From NCBI GenBank assembly GCA_025358125.1, contig JANYKS010000023.1, positions 1 through 64,000 of the forward strand: DNA of 64,000 bases, read 5' to 3'. The DNA comes from Actinomycetes bacterium (GTDB lineage: Bacteria > Actinomycetota > Acidimicrobiia > Acidimicrobiales > Ilumatobacteraceae). The notes under the pieces are model-generated. The model had not been told where the DNA came from, made no database searches, and saw only the letters and a list, made by a program, of their open reading frames with translations. The position numbers and the translations under genes were made by a program. Shown here piece after piece: positions 1 through 8,798 of this stretch (its first letter is position 1; each line of letters starts with the position of its first letter).

Positions 1-207
1 GACAAACACCACCACCACAAATTTGGTGTCACCGGCAACGCCGACATCGCCGGCGGCCTCCAATTTCGTGACGAACGGGGCCGGATCATCGCCGCATCCG
101 CCCAACCCAACCCGCCAAACAGGCCACCCCCACCACCACCCAAACCGTACCCCCACCCCACCGGTGAGACGATGCACACCAAATGGCTCCACTTCCACAA
201 CGCCTGA
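1..207 (+). CDS. C-terminal end of an HNH endonuclease-like (DUF222/13E12 type) protein, partial
   Basis: An open frame runs from base 1 to a TGA at 205-207 and gives the last 68 residues of a protein whose start lies outside the window. It opens with a run of four histidines followed by KFGVTGNAD and a proline-rich stretch, then ends with a Trp/His-containing tail. The tail resembles the ends of the DUF222/HNH (13E12-type) proteins that are multicopy in actinobacteria. The His cluster would be the end of the HNH metal site. The family assignment is from memory of the pattern. The gene converges on the FHA-protein gene, and the 68 bases between them hold nothing recognisable. Confidence 0.5.
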   Translation, partial: DKHHHHKFGVTGNADIAGGLQFRDERGRIIAASAQPNPPNRPPPPPPKPYPHPTGETMHTKWLHFHNA

Positions 208-275
208 CCAGACCGCCGCGCCCACCGCTGCCCGTCCGGTTGATCGACGACGACAGGCGCGCCGCAAGTTCGGCG

Positions 276-1544
276 TCAGCCCTTCTGGCGCGCCGACGAC
301 TCGAACGTGGCGGTCAGCCGTCCGAACGCAACGTGTGAGCCGGGCGAGAGCAGCACCGGCTGATTCGGTGTCAGTCGATCCCATTGCTGGCGGTCGTTCG
401 ACCAGACGAAGCTGCCGTTGGTCGAGCCGTGATCGACGATGTGCACGTCCCATTCCACAGCGCGGATCTCGGCGTGGACGCGCGAGATCGTGTTGCCCGG
501 ATCGATCAGGGTTACCCCCTGGGCGCGTCCCTCGCGAACCTCGGGATCATCGTCGGGGTCGCGTCCGAAGACGAGGCTCGTCACCAGTGTGTGGTATGCC
601 CCGTCGCTCATCACGAGCACGCCGAGCGGAGGCCGCACGTCGTCGCTGAGAATGAAGCTGGTCTGATGCATCGCGATGCCACACGTTGCGCAGAAGCGGG
701 TGCGCGGGTCATTGAAGTGACCGCGGCTGCACACGAGCCCCTTGACCTTCACCGGTTGGGGCCCCGACGCTGACAACGCCGCGGGAGCAGAGGCGCGGTG
801 TGGTGCGGCGGCGGCCGGCATCGCCGCGGTGTCCGCCAGAGCGGGTGCCAGAGCGGGGGCTGGGGCTGGTGCAGGGGCAGGGGCGGGTTGCGCGGGGGAT
901 GGTACCGGTGCCGCGGCGGCTGCCGCCGGCGCGGCCACCAGGATCGGCAACGGCTCGGCCGGTGGAAGGTCATCGTTGCCGGGCTCGCGGAGCGACACCA
1001 TCGCCTTCGCGGCAGGCACAGCACCGGCTGGGGCCGCGGGAGCTGCCACGGGCTGGCTCGCCGCACCTGGCGTAGGACCCCATGGCAGCACAGTCACGGT
1101 TTTGGCCCGCAGGCTGAAGCCATCGGCGGCGATCACACCGTCGTTGATCGTGAGCAGCGGATCCACGGACGAGTCACCGAAGAGGAGGTCGAGCGCCGAG
1201 ATGTCGCGCAGCTGTGTCTGGAACGCCCCAAGGCCGCTCGCGCCGATCGGCTCGGCGCCGCTCGAGCGCTGCACCATCAGCGGCACGCCACCCTGGACGA
1301 GCACGTCGACCGATTCGTCGCCGATCAGGATCGCGCAGAACGGACCGAGCGCAGCACCGCCGTTCGCGAGGCGGGCCAGTTCGCCCATCACCTCCGACGT
1401 CGGCCGGTCGCCGACGAGGCGGCACCATCCAACGAGGGTGGACGCGGCAGCGGCATCCCCTGCCGAGTAGACGATGGTGTTGCCCATCCGGACCAACCGA
1501 CCACGGCCGGCGCCATGTTGGGGAATGAGGGTGAAGTTCTGCAT
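276..1544 (-). CDS. FHA-domain protein with a zinc ribbon and a long Pro/Ala linker
   Basis: 422 residues. An N-terminal domain of unknown fold (about 1-175) is followed by a Pro/Ala-rich low-complexity linker (about 175-260), a short zinc ribbon (about 270-290, CSRGH then CATCG) and a C-terminal FHA domain (about 310-415) with GRD, SRVHAE and STNGS, the residues that bind phosphothreonine in this family. The start at 1544 has a GGAGGAC ribosome site 6-7 bases upstream and lies one base after the kinase stop, so translation is probably coupled. It is the last gene of a minus-strand operon with two Ser/Thr kinases and is the obvious candidate reader of their phosphorylation. No signal peptide or membrane segment is seen. 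Confidence 0.9.
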   Translation of the reverse strand: MQNFTLIPQHGAGRGRLVRMGNTIVYSAGDAAAASTLVGWCRLVGDRPTSEVMGELARLANGGAALGPFCAILIGDESVDVLVQGGVPLMVQRSSGAEPIGASGLGAFQTQLRDISALDLLFGDSSVDPLLTINDGVIAADGFSLRAKTVTVLPWGPTPGAASQPVAAPAAPAGAVPAAKAMVSLREPGNDDLPPAEPLPILVAAPAAAAAAPVPSPAQPAPAPAPAPAPALAPALADTAAMPAAAAPHRASAPAALSASGPQPVKVKGLVCSRGHFNDPRTRFCATCGIAMHQTSFILSDDVRPPLGVLVMSDGAYHTLVTSLVFGRDPDDDPEVREGRAQGVTLIDPGNTISRVHAEIRAVEWDVHIVDHGSTNGSFVWSNDRQQWDRLTPNQPVLLSPGSHVAFGRLTATFESSARQKG

Positions 1545-1545
1545 G

Positions 1546-2373
1546 TCATTGTCCTCCGAGGGAATCGATGAGTTCGCCGACCTCAAGCGCGGTCTGGGGA
1601 CGGCGCTCTGGCGCAACGTCGGTGCAGGCGAGGATGAGGTCCGCTTCGCCAGGCGTCAACAGATCACGCTGTACGTGGGGGGCATTGCGGAGCACGGAGC
1701 GAACGGCCATCATCGGATCCGCCCCATCGACACCGGGATGGATGTGCGCGCCGGTCAACACCCAGTGCAGGATCGCGCCGAGTGAGTAGATGTCGGTGGC
1801 GCGGCTTGCGCTGTCGCCCATGATCAGCCTCGGATCGACGAAACCGACCGAGGCCATCGGCGCCATCGACGTGACCGAACCTGTACCGAGTTGGGCCAGG
1901 CCGAGGTCGCCGAGGCAAGCCGACCCGTCGCCGCGGAGCAGGATGTTCCCCGGCCGTAGGTCTCTGTGGGCGATGCCGGCCTGATGCAGATCATCGACGG
2001 CCCTGGCCGCGTCTGCCACGGCATGCAGCTTGGCCGCCCTCGTCAGCTCGGTGGTCGGCTCGGCGAGCGTGCCGCCCTGGCACCACTCCATCGAGTAGAA
2101 GAAGAAGTCCTCGTGTTGGCCGGCGTCGTACAGCTCGACCAGGTACTTGCTCTTGACCCGCGCGAACAGCTTGAGTTCACGCGTGAAGCGGCGGAACCCG
2201 GCTTCCTGCGATCCGCCGACGACCTTGATCACGACGGAATCGGCGAGGCCGAGGCGCTGCGGTGGCGTGGCCAGATAGAAGCGTCCGTGCCCGCCCTCGC
2301 TGAACGATCGCAGGATCGCGTAATCCCCGAGCATCGAGGGGATTTCGGTTGAAGAGTCGCGTTCACCGTCCAT
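1546..2373 (-). CDS. Small Ser/Thr protein kinase (single catalytic domain)
   Basis: 275 residues, almost entirely one Hanks-type kinase domain. Visible are a glycine loop (SEGGHGRFY), the VVIKVV lysine, the catalytic HRDLRPGN loop and DLG in place of DFG, followed by an activation segment ending near a VDPR element. No transmembrane or sensor domain follows the catalytic domain, so it should be soluble. The ATG at 2373 was chosen because the preceding membrane-protein gene ends at 2376; the in-frame extension upstream has shadow-like composition. Gaps to both neighbours are 1-2 bases, so it belongs to a tight operon with the FHA protein, its likely target or partner (inference). Confidence 0.88.
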   Translation of the reverse strand: MDGERDSSTEIPSMLGDYAILRSFSEGGHGRFYLATPPQRLGLADSVVIKVVGGSQEAGFRRFTRELKLFARVKSKYLVELYDAGQHEDFFFYSMEWCQGGTLAEPTTELTRAAKLHAVADAARAVDDLHQAGIAHRDLRPGNILLRGDGSACLGDLGLAQLGTGSVTSMAPMASVGFVDPRLIMGDSASRATDIYSLGAILHWVLTGAHIHPGVDGADPMMAVRSVLRNAPHVQRDLLTPGEADLILACTDVAPERRPQTALEVGELIDSLGGQ

Positions 2374-2375
2374 CG

Positions 2376-2837
2376 TCAGAAGAAGATCCGGCCGCCGCGG
2401 AAACGCCAACGAATGAACAGCACCTTGATCGGCCCGAGGACGAACAACCACATCACCATCCATGTGGAAACGACGTGCCACCAGAACGTCGCGTTCGTCG
2501 CGGTCGCACCGAACTTCGTGTCGAGGTCGAGCGCTTTGAACACGACGAAGGCGACGATCGCCTCGTTGATCACTTCGAAAAAGGTGAACATCACCGGCCA
2601 GTCCTTCTCCCACCGGAACTGTTGGAGGAGGTGATAGATCCACTCCCAGAACAACACGCCGAGGGCGAGCACGATCCCGAGCACGGTGAAGGTGGTCTTG
2701 TAGGTGTCAAACAGCGAACCGTCGGTGAGGTCGCGCTGGTTTGGCAGGAGCGGTGTGATGATCAGCGTCCACGGGATGCCGACGAAGAGGATCAGCCAGA
2801 TCCGGGTCTGGATCCGGCCGCTGAGTGTTGGAATCAT
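2376..2837 (-). CDS. Four-helix integral membrane protein of unknown function
   Basis: 153 residues with four strongly hydrophobic segments near residues 12-32, 50-72, 88-108 and 120-145. Charged loops lie between them and the tail is Arg-rich (RWRFRGGR). No catalytic or cofactor motif is recognised. The ATG at 2837 has GGGAG about 8 bases upstream. It sits 77 bases after the FAD-type protein gene and two bases before the small kinase gene, so it is co-transcribed with signalling genes. It could be a membrane anchor or sensor for the soluble kinase, but nothing in the sequence shows this directly. Confidence 0.75.
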   Translation of the reverse strand: MIPTLSGRIQTRIWLILFVGIPWTLIITPLLPNQRDLTDGSLFDTYKTTFTVLGIVLALGVLFWEWIYHLLQQFRWEKDWPVMFTFFEVINEAIVAFVVFKALDLDTKFGATATNATFWWHVVSTWMVMWLFVLGPIKVLFIRWRFRGGRIFF

Positions 2838-2914
2838 TGCGTGCTCCCGAAGTGAATGGACTGAGATGTCATTGCTCTGTTGCGTTGATCGTGGTTCGTC
2901 CGCAAGCGCTGGTT

Positions 2915-4495
2915 CTAGATCGGCGTGTGGCGGAACCATTTCCACCAACTGCCGACCGAACGGGCGATGCCGATCCGTTTGAGGAAGCCCTGCGCGGCGA
3001 GGTCGTCGGTGATGCGTTGGGCGGAGAGCTGCAGGCCGAGGAACGTGTCGACACCCTGGAAGTAGCCGCCGTATGTTGCCGCTCCCGATCCGTACATTCG
3101 CCCGGGGCCGCTGCGCGTCCCGCGTATCTCGAAGCTCGGGTCGACGTCGAGTCGCCCGAGCGGGTTGCGCCCGGCGCCGGAGTGGTCGAGCAGGTCGGCG
3201 AGCATCCGGTGCTCGCGGATGTCGGCTTCGAGGCCGGTGCAGTCGATGATGACGGATGCCTCGAGCGTTGCCATGCTGGCATTCTTCTGCTTGATGGTGG
3301 TGATGACGCCGTCGGTACCGGGTCGTACGTCGGTCACCTCACCCTGATACGTGGTGTACCACCCAGCTTGGCGGGCGAGCTTCATCTGATCGAGCCACAG
3401 CTTTCGATACGGCGTGTGGGCCCCGCCGGTGAGCTCGTACAGATCCTTGCGGGCCGTGCCCTCGAGCTTGAGCATCTGATCGATGTGCTGGCCGCCCCAG
3501 GCGCTCTTGGGCGCATTGAAACCCTGGAACGCAAAGCCGTACGCGCCGCGGCGCTTGGCGAATCCCCACTTGTTGTGGCGGCCCGAGTAGTAGGTCCGGA
3601 AGAGGTGGAGGATCTCGGTCTGCGCGCCCTTGTTGATCCGGTCCTCCATCAGCCGCTGGAGCACGCGTGATGCCACGACACCGCCACCGCGAACCAAGAC
3701 TTTGCCAGGCTTGCGGAGCAGGCTCTCGTAGACGTGCTCGTGGGGCTCGTAGGCATTGACCGTACGCGCGAGATCGTTGTACTTCGTGCGGTACTCCTGC
3801 AGGTCCGGCAAGAACTTCAAACCGGGATAGCCGATGGCGAGATGCACGAATTGGCTGCGGTACGCGATCCGGCGGGTGGCGCTCGCGCCGGGGGGCGGTG
3901 TCAGGATCGTGAAGTAGCCGCCATCGGCACGGCGTCGCACCATCCGGACCTGTCCGGTGACGAGCATCTCGCGGTAGCGGATCCGTGCCGCTTCCTTCTC
4001 CATCGTTGCGAAGACCGTGCCGGCCAATGGTGTCCAGTAGTCCGCGAGCACCGGTTCGCTGAGCACGTTCCAGATCGGATGCAGCCGCTTGTCGCGGCGA
4101 GCCTCGTGCAAGGCGTAACTCGGGAAGCCCCACAGGCAGTCGGGCCTGCTCTGCGAGTCGCTGCGCAGCCGGGCGTCACGCGGGATCTGGCTGACCTTGG
4201 TGAGGTACTCGTAGGTCTGCCATGGGTAGTCGAGGTTTGACAGCACCCGGATCTGAGAGGTGTCCGCGCCCGCGACCCGGAGGTAGTTGGTGAAGACGAA
4301 CGAACCCATGCCGCCGCCGCAGGTGACGATTGGGACGTCGACGATCGGAATCCCGGCGCGCTGCACCATGTCGTCGGTCCACGAGTCTGTCGTGATCAGT
4401 TCGTCGTTGAGATCTCCAGGCATGGGCGCGGGCGGCGCCGTCTCGATTGCCTCGCCCAGCACACTGCCCGGCGTACTGATCATGTCGTTGGGCAC
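2915..4495 (-). CDS. FAD/NAD(P)-binding-type protein of unknown substrate
   Basis: 526 residues. A dinucleotide-binding start lies at about residue 60 (VDVPIVTCGGGMGSF, a variant GxGxxG Rossmann loop), and a second Gly-rich strand-loop near the middle (KVLVRGGGVVASRVLQ) looks like a second nucleotide site, as in two-dinucleotide-domain flavoproteins. A late IIDCTGLE strand resembles the conserved TG motif of flavin monooxygenases. The GTG at 4495 is preferred because GAGGAG lies five bases upstream; upstream ATGs have no such site. The gene lies between two kinase-related genes, an unusual setting for an oxidoreductase. Substrate and even activity are unknown. Confidence 0.7.
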   Translation of the reverse strand: MPNDMISTPGSVLGEAIETAPPAPMPGDLNDELITTDSWTDDMVQRAGIPIVDVPIVTCGGGMGSFVFTNYLRVAGADTSQIRVLSNLDYPWQTYEYLTKVSQIPRDARLRSDSQSRPDCLWGFPSYALHEARRDKRLHPIWNVLSEPVLADYWTPLAGTVFATMEKEAARIRYREMLVTGQVRMVRRRADGGYFTILTPPPGASATRRIAYRSQFVHLAIGYPGLKFLPDLQEYRTKYNDLARTVNAYEPHEHVYESLLRKPGKVLVRGGGVVASRVLQRLMEDRINKGAQTEILHLFRTYYSGRHNKWGFAKRRGAYGFAFQGFNAPKSAWGGQHIDQMLKLEGTARKDLYELTGGAHTPYRKLWLDQMKLARQAGWYTTYQGEVTDVRPGTDGVITTIKQKNASMATLEASVIIDCTGLEADIREHRMLADLLDHSGAGRNPLGRLDVDPSFEIRGTRSGPGRMYGSGAATYGGYFQGVDTFLGLQLSAQRITDDLAAQGFLKRIGIARSVGSWWKWFRHTPI

Positions 4496-4567
4496 TCGCG
4501 CTCCTCGCTGATGTCGCATTGCTACTGTTACATACATTGATGATTCGAAAGTTCACAGTAGGAATCC

Positions 4568-6475
4568 TCAGCCGTAGTACGCCAGTTCGGCGTGGAGCCG
4601 GTCGAGGGCCTGCTGGGCGATCAACATCGCCGCTCGCGCGCTGAACGGGATCCGTCCGGTGTTTTCGAGGACGCGCCATCCGGTGCTCGTCGATTGCACG
4701 GCTGCCTGCAGCGCGGCGGCGTCGGCGTCGATAGCCAGGCCGAGCCGTCTGGCCGGTTCGGGATGGATCAGCAGCCGTGCCAACTCTGCCCGCAACCAAC
4801 GGGGCAGGGTTGCCCGGCCGGAAACGATCTCGCGCAGCAGCTCCAATTCGACGAGCAGCGGCAACTCGTGCTGCAGCGCCTCGATCCGGTCGAGCAGTTC
4901 GGTCCTACCGCTGCCGCTCGGTGCCGTCTTCATCGCGAGTTGGACGAGACGAAGACCCGATGTCGCACGGAACGCGACGCCGCGCACGTCGGCCAGGTTC
5001 GTTGCGAACGCGTGCAGCCTTGCGATCGTTGCGGGTGTCGCAGCGCTGAGCTCGGGGATCAGCGTCAGACCCGCTGGACTGGCCAGGACCTCTTCAATGA
5101 CGCGTTGTGGATTCTCGCCGGGCGCCGCTGTGACGAGTGCTTCGACAGCGTAGGGGCCGGCATCGGCGGCCTTGATGATCGCGAGCAGCTCGTCGATCGT
5201 GGCGAGCGGCTCACGTTCAGCACTCGCGAACAACAGGACCACGAGGTCGCTGCTCGCGACCTTGGGATGGCTGATCGATCCGACGTGTTCGACCGACATG
5301 TCGTCGCGGGCCCGCAGCCCGGCCACGACGGCGAACGCGTCGGAGTTCATCGGGCCGACAACGGCAGTCGTGAACGGACGAACGAGGCGAGCCTGGGCCG
5401 CGACGGCGACCGGCGCATCGTTGAGCAGAAATTTGGAACCCGTGATCAGGTCGTTGACGCGCCCAGCCGCACCCGTCAACGCGAGTACCACCGGTGGCCT
5501 GGTCGGCGGGGGCGGCGGTGGCAGCAACACTCCCGTCGGAGAGGCGATTGCTGTCGTCTTGTCGGCGGGGGGCGGCATCGCCCGGATTGGGACCGGGGCG
5601 TGTGGAAGGAAAGCGGCGAGCGCGTCACCGAGCGCGTAACACGAGTCGTAGCGGTCGTCGGGCAGGCGGGCCATTCCTTTGGCCAACACGTCGCTCAGGG
5701 CTCGGGGCAGATCGGGGCGGATCTCGAACAGCGGCTGGGCGGTTGATTCAGCGCGGCTGCGGCGAACACCCGACAGCGTCTCGGAAGCGAACGCCGGATG
5801 GCCGGCGAGCAGCTCGTACATCACGGCTGTCGCCGCGAACACATCCACCCGGCGGTCGATGACAGCGGTCGGGTGGGCCTGCTCCGGCGCCATGTAGGCG
5901 GGCGTTCCGGCGGCGAGCGTGAACCCGCTCGCGACGGCGAGATCCTTGGCCAACCCGAAGTCGCCGATCATGACCGCGTCGTCGCCGATGAACCGCCCGG
6001 CGCGCCGCGCCGCTTCGCGTTCGTGGTTGCGGACCGAGCGGAACAAGATGTTGCTCGGCTTGATGTCTCGATGGACGACGCCGAAATCATGCACGATCGA
6101 CAACGCCTCGCAGATCTCGAGCCCGAGCCGAAGCGCGACCTCGGTGTCCATCGGCTGACCCTTTGGCAGCTCCTCGATCTTGTCGTGGAGCGTTCCCCGA
6201 TCGGCGACGGCCATCACGAAGTACGGCCGGCCGTCGGGCAGTTCGTCCACGTCGTGGACGCGCACGACACGATCATGATCGATGCGCCGCAGCAGCCGCG
6301 CTTCTTCGATGAATCGGCGGCGGATGTCGACATTGCGGGCCCAGTTGTCGGCGAGCACCTTGATCGCCACGTGCACTTCCAGCAACTCGTCGGACGCGAG
6401 CCAAACGGTGGCGAAACTGCCGGCGCCGAGCGCCCGCTCCGCGAGGTACTTACCGATCCGATGGGGATTCGCCAC
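4568..6475 (-). CDS. Large Ser/Thr protein kinase with a C-terminal degenerate dynamin/GTPase-like half
   Basis: About 635 residues. The N-terminal kinase domain (about 5-270) is complete: GAGSFATVW loop, VAIKVL lysine, HRDIKPSN, DFGLAK and TPAYMAPEQ. A Pro-rich linker (about 290-330) leads to a roughly 300-residue C-terminal region. That region has an alpha/beta start (FTTAVVGPMNSDAF, then SSDLVVLLF) laid out like a GTPase P-loop and switch but lacking GxxxxGKS, followed by a long helical part. This may be a dead dynamin-like GTPase domain (inference). No membrane helix is seen. The GTG at 6475 is preferred because a GATACT -10-like element lies just upstream; an ATG at 6511 is possible. First gene of the signalling operon. 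Confidence 0.85.
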   Translation of the reverse strand: MANPHRIGKYLAERALGAGSFATVWLASDELLEVHVAIKVLADNWARNVDIRRRFIEEARLLRRIDHDRVVRVHDVDELPDGRPYFVMAVADRGTLHDKIEELPKGQPMDTEVALRLGLEICEALSIVHDFGVVHRDIKPSNILFRSVRNHEREAARRAGRFIGDDAVMIGDFGLAKDLAVASGFTLAAGTPAYMAPEQAHPTAVIDRRVDVFAATAVMYELLAGHPAFASETLSGVRRSRAESTAQPLFEIRPDLPRALSDVLAKGMARLPDDRYDSCYALGDALAAFLPHAPVPIRAMPPPADKTTAIASPTGVLLPPPPPPTRPPVVLALTGAAGRVNDLITGSKFLLNDAPVAVAAQARLVRPFTTAVVGPMNSDAFAVVAGLRARDDMSVEHVGSISHPKVASSDLVVLLFASAEREPLATIDELLAIIKAADAGPYAVEALVTAAPGENPQRVIEEVLASPAGLTLIPELSAATPATIARLHAFATNLADVRGVAFRATSGLRLVQLAMKTAPSGSGRTELLDRIEALQHELPLLVELELLREIVSGRATLPRWLRAELARLLIHPEPARRLGLAIDADAAALQAAVQSTSTGWRVLENTGRIPFSARAAMLIAQQALDRLHAELAYYG

Positions 6476-6568
6476 GTCAGTATCTTGGCCGGTGGGCGCG
6501 GCGAGCGCCATCAACGCCGTGAAGGGCGCCGGCCGAAGCCGACGCCCTCCCCACGGCACTTCTTGTCG

Positions 6569-7834
6569 TCAGAGCCCGATCTTGGGGTCGAGGAACTGAT
6601 TGGTGACGATGTCTTCAGCCTTCAGGCCGGCCTTGGGCGGGCTGTCCTGAGCGGTGTAGACCGGAATCGCCTTGGCGATCAGGTCGTTGACCCGGGCGAT
6701 GTCGAACTTGCTCATCACACCGTCGGGACCGTTGGCGACGAGCTTGTCCTTGGCGATCGTGGCCGCGGCGTAGTCGGCAGCGCCCTGGTTGTACGTCCAC
6801 CCGAATGCCGCGCCGAACTTGGCAACCGCGTCGAGGATGACCGTGTTCGCCGTTGCGGGAGCTTTGGTGTAGTCGATCGTCGCCTGCTGGATGATCGGCA
6901 CGAGCTTTTTGAAGCAGTCACCGTACTTGGTGATGTTGGACGGGATCGTCGCGATCGACTCGGCGTAGTTGCCCCAACCGATGTCGTTGATGTACTGGTA
7001 CTTGACCGGCTTCTTCCAGTTCGGGATCTCGTGCTCGTACAGGTATGGCTCGGCCGAGCCGAATCCCTGCTGGGCGGACTTGCCCTCGTCAGCGACGAAC
7101 AGGCTGGGGTCGCCCTTGTACGAACCGTCGACCTGATCCTTGGACAGAATGCCGGTCGAGGTCAGGTAGTCCATGTACGCGGCACCACCGAAGTAGCGCA
7201 CCTTGACCTTCTTCGTGCCGAGGTCCTTGATACCGGTGACGTCGGGATACGTGGCCGGATCCCACATGATCATCTGCGGGTTCTTGTTGTAGCCGGAAGC
7301 AATCGCGACCGTCGGGAACTTGGCGGAGTTCTGGATCGCCTCGTCGGTGTACACGAAACCCAGCAGAATGCTGGTGTCGGCGTACATCAGCGAGGTGTCA
7401 CTCGCAAAGCCTGTGGCAGCGCCACCCGAGAGCACGGTGATCTTGACACCGGTGTCGACGGTGCCTGCCATCAGCGGTCCGGTGACACTGGCCTTGGTGG
7501 AGTTGATCGTGTAGCCCTTGCCGATCATCTGATACAGGAAGCCGTGCTCGGCCTCGGGTACCCAGTCGGTTTGGATCTTGATCTCGGCCGGGCAGATGTC
7601 CTTGAGCGCGCCGGCGGTGATCGGTGCACCGCCGGTGCTGGCGCTCGTCGCGGTCGTACCGGACGTGGCTGTAGTCGCTGATCCGGCGGTGGTGCCGGAT
7701 GTCGCAGCAGTGCTCGCGGGGGTACTCGCGGCGGATGTCGTTGCTGTCTTCGTGGCGTCGCTGCCGCAGGCGGCGAGGATCAATCCCGCTGCCATGGCTC
7801 CGGCGAACAGCGACTGAGTGCGTCGTTGTTGCAT
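6569..7834 (-). CDS. ABC transporter substrate-binding lipoprotein (SsuA/NMT1-like)
   Basis: 421 residues. A lipoprotein signal (LILAAC, lipobox Cys about residue 23) is followed by a Thr/Ser/Ala-rich linker (about 25-70) and an NMT1/SsuA-type periplasmic-binding fold beginning at about 85. The linker is typical of exported actinobacterial lipoproteins tethered through the peptidoglycan. A GGGAG ribosome site precedes the ATG. The gene is the last of a minus-strand operon with a permease and an ATPase of the nitrate/sulfonate/taurine class. The ligand cannot be read from sequence. The upstream LLM monooxygenase and amidohydrolase suggest a small organic N- or S-compound. Confidence 0.85.
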   Translation of the reverse strand: MQQRRTQSLFAGAMAAGLILAACGSDATKTATTSAASTPASTAATSGTTAGSATTATSGTTATSASTGGAPITAGALKDICPAEIKIQTDWVPEAEHGFLYQMIGKGYTINSTKASVTGPLMAGTVDTGVKITVLSGGAATGFASDTSLMYADTSILLGFVYTDEAIQNSAKFPTVAIASGYNKNPQMIMWDPATYPDVTGIKDLGTKKVKVRYFGGAAYMDYLTSTGILSKDQVDGSYKGDPSLFVADEGKSAQQGFGSAEPYLYEHEIPNWKKPVKYQYINDIGWGNYAESIATIPSNITKYGDCFKKLVPIIQQATIDYTKAPATANTVILDAVAKFGAAFGWTYNQGAADYAAATIAKDKLVANGPDGVMSKFDIARVNDLIAKAIPVYTAQDSPPKAGLKAEDIVTNQFLDPKIGL

Positions 7835-7916
7835 TGTTGCTCTCCCTTGTTGGTTGGTTGTTCACGCTGTGTTGCGAGGATCCGAGGAGCCTCTGGGTGG
7901 ATAGAAGTTTGTCGGG

Positions 7917-8798
7917 TCAGCCCGTCTTGCGGGTGGACTCGTACCACTTGCCGGTGACCCGTTTGGCCAACCATCCGAACATGAGGAACATCGCGATGCC
8001 GAGCGCGGCGGCGATGATCAGGCCGCCGAAGGTCTGCGGGTAGATTCCCTTCGTACGGTACTCCTCCATCACGATGCCGATCCCGGGCTTGCTGCCCTGG
8101 CGGAAGAACTGCTCGCCGACGACTGCGCCGATGACCGACAGCCCGGCCGAGATCCGAAACCCGGTGAAGATCGCCGGCATCGCCGACGGCAGCTGGAGCT
8201 TGACCAGGCGGGTCCACCGGGAGGCCTTGCGAAGGGTGAACAGGTCGTGTTGGCCGACATCGGCCGATATCAGGCCGAACAGCGTGTTGGTCACGATCGG
8301 GAAGATCGAGATCATCACGCACACGAACAGCCGCGAGTTCAGACCGCCACCGAACACCGAGCTGATCACCGGCACGATCGCCAGCACCGGAATGGCCTGG
8401 AGTGCGACCAGATACGGATAGGTGGAACGCTCGACCCATTTCGCCTGGGCCATCAGAACGGCCAGCGAGACACCGATGATGATCGAGATCGCGAGGCCGC
8501 CGAGCGAGACGAGGGTGGTCCACTTCAAGCCGTTCAGCAACTTCGCGCGGGCCAACGGATTGCGGAATGATTGGTTGACGACATCGCCCGGCGATGGCAG
8601 CAGGAACCCCGGTTTGTCGAAGATGTGGCGCATTCCCCACCCGTGCATGAATCTCCACAACAGGATGAACAGCACGAAGATGACCGTCGGGCCGATGATT
8701 CGGCTCCATTCGAAGCCCTGACGTTTGTTGTCCTGTGGGCCAACGAGCTCGAGCCCGACGTCCGGTGGGGTGACGGCGAGGGCTGTTTCGCGGTTCAT
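7917..8798 (-). CDS. ABC transporter permease (SsuC/TauC type)
   Basis: 293 residues with about six membrane helices, the first near residues 28-48. The cytoplasmic EAA loop of BPD-type permeases is visible (LRKASRWTRLVKLQLPSAMPAI, about 190-210, conserved Leu-Pro-Ala part). Length fits the SsuC/TauC/NrtB family. The start overlaps the end of the ATPase gene by four bases, indicating translational coupling. An 81-base gap separates it from the binding-protein gene downstream. Together the three genes form one complete importer. Confidence 0.9.
   Translation of the reverse strand: MNRETALAVTPPDVGLELVGPQDNKRQGFEWSRIIGPTVIFVLFILLWRFMHGWGMRHIFDKPGFLLPSPGDVVNQSFRNPLARAKLLNGLKWTTLVSLGGLAISIIIGVSLAVLMAQAKWVERSTYPYLVALQAIPVLAIVPVISSVFGGGLNSRLFVCVMISIFPIVTNTLFGLISADVGQHDLFTLRKASRWTRLVKLQLPSAMPAIFTGFRISAGLSVIGAVVGEQFFRQGSKPGIGIVMEEYRTKGIYPQTFGGLIIAAALGIAMFLMFGWLAKRVTGKWYESTRKTG

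Noticed and set aside
5798-7681. Plus-strand open frame of 627 codons
   Set aside because: It runs antisense through the large kinase and the binding-protein genes, with Arg/Asp/Val-rich shadow composition and no motifs.
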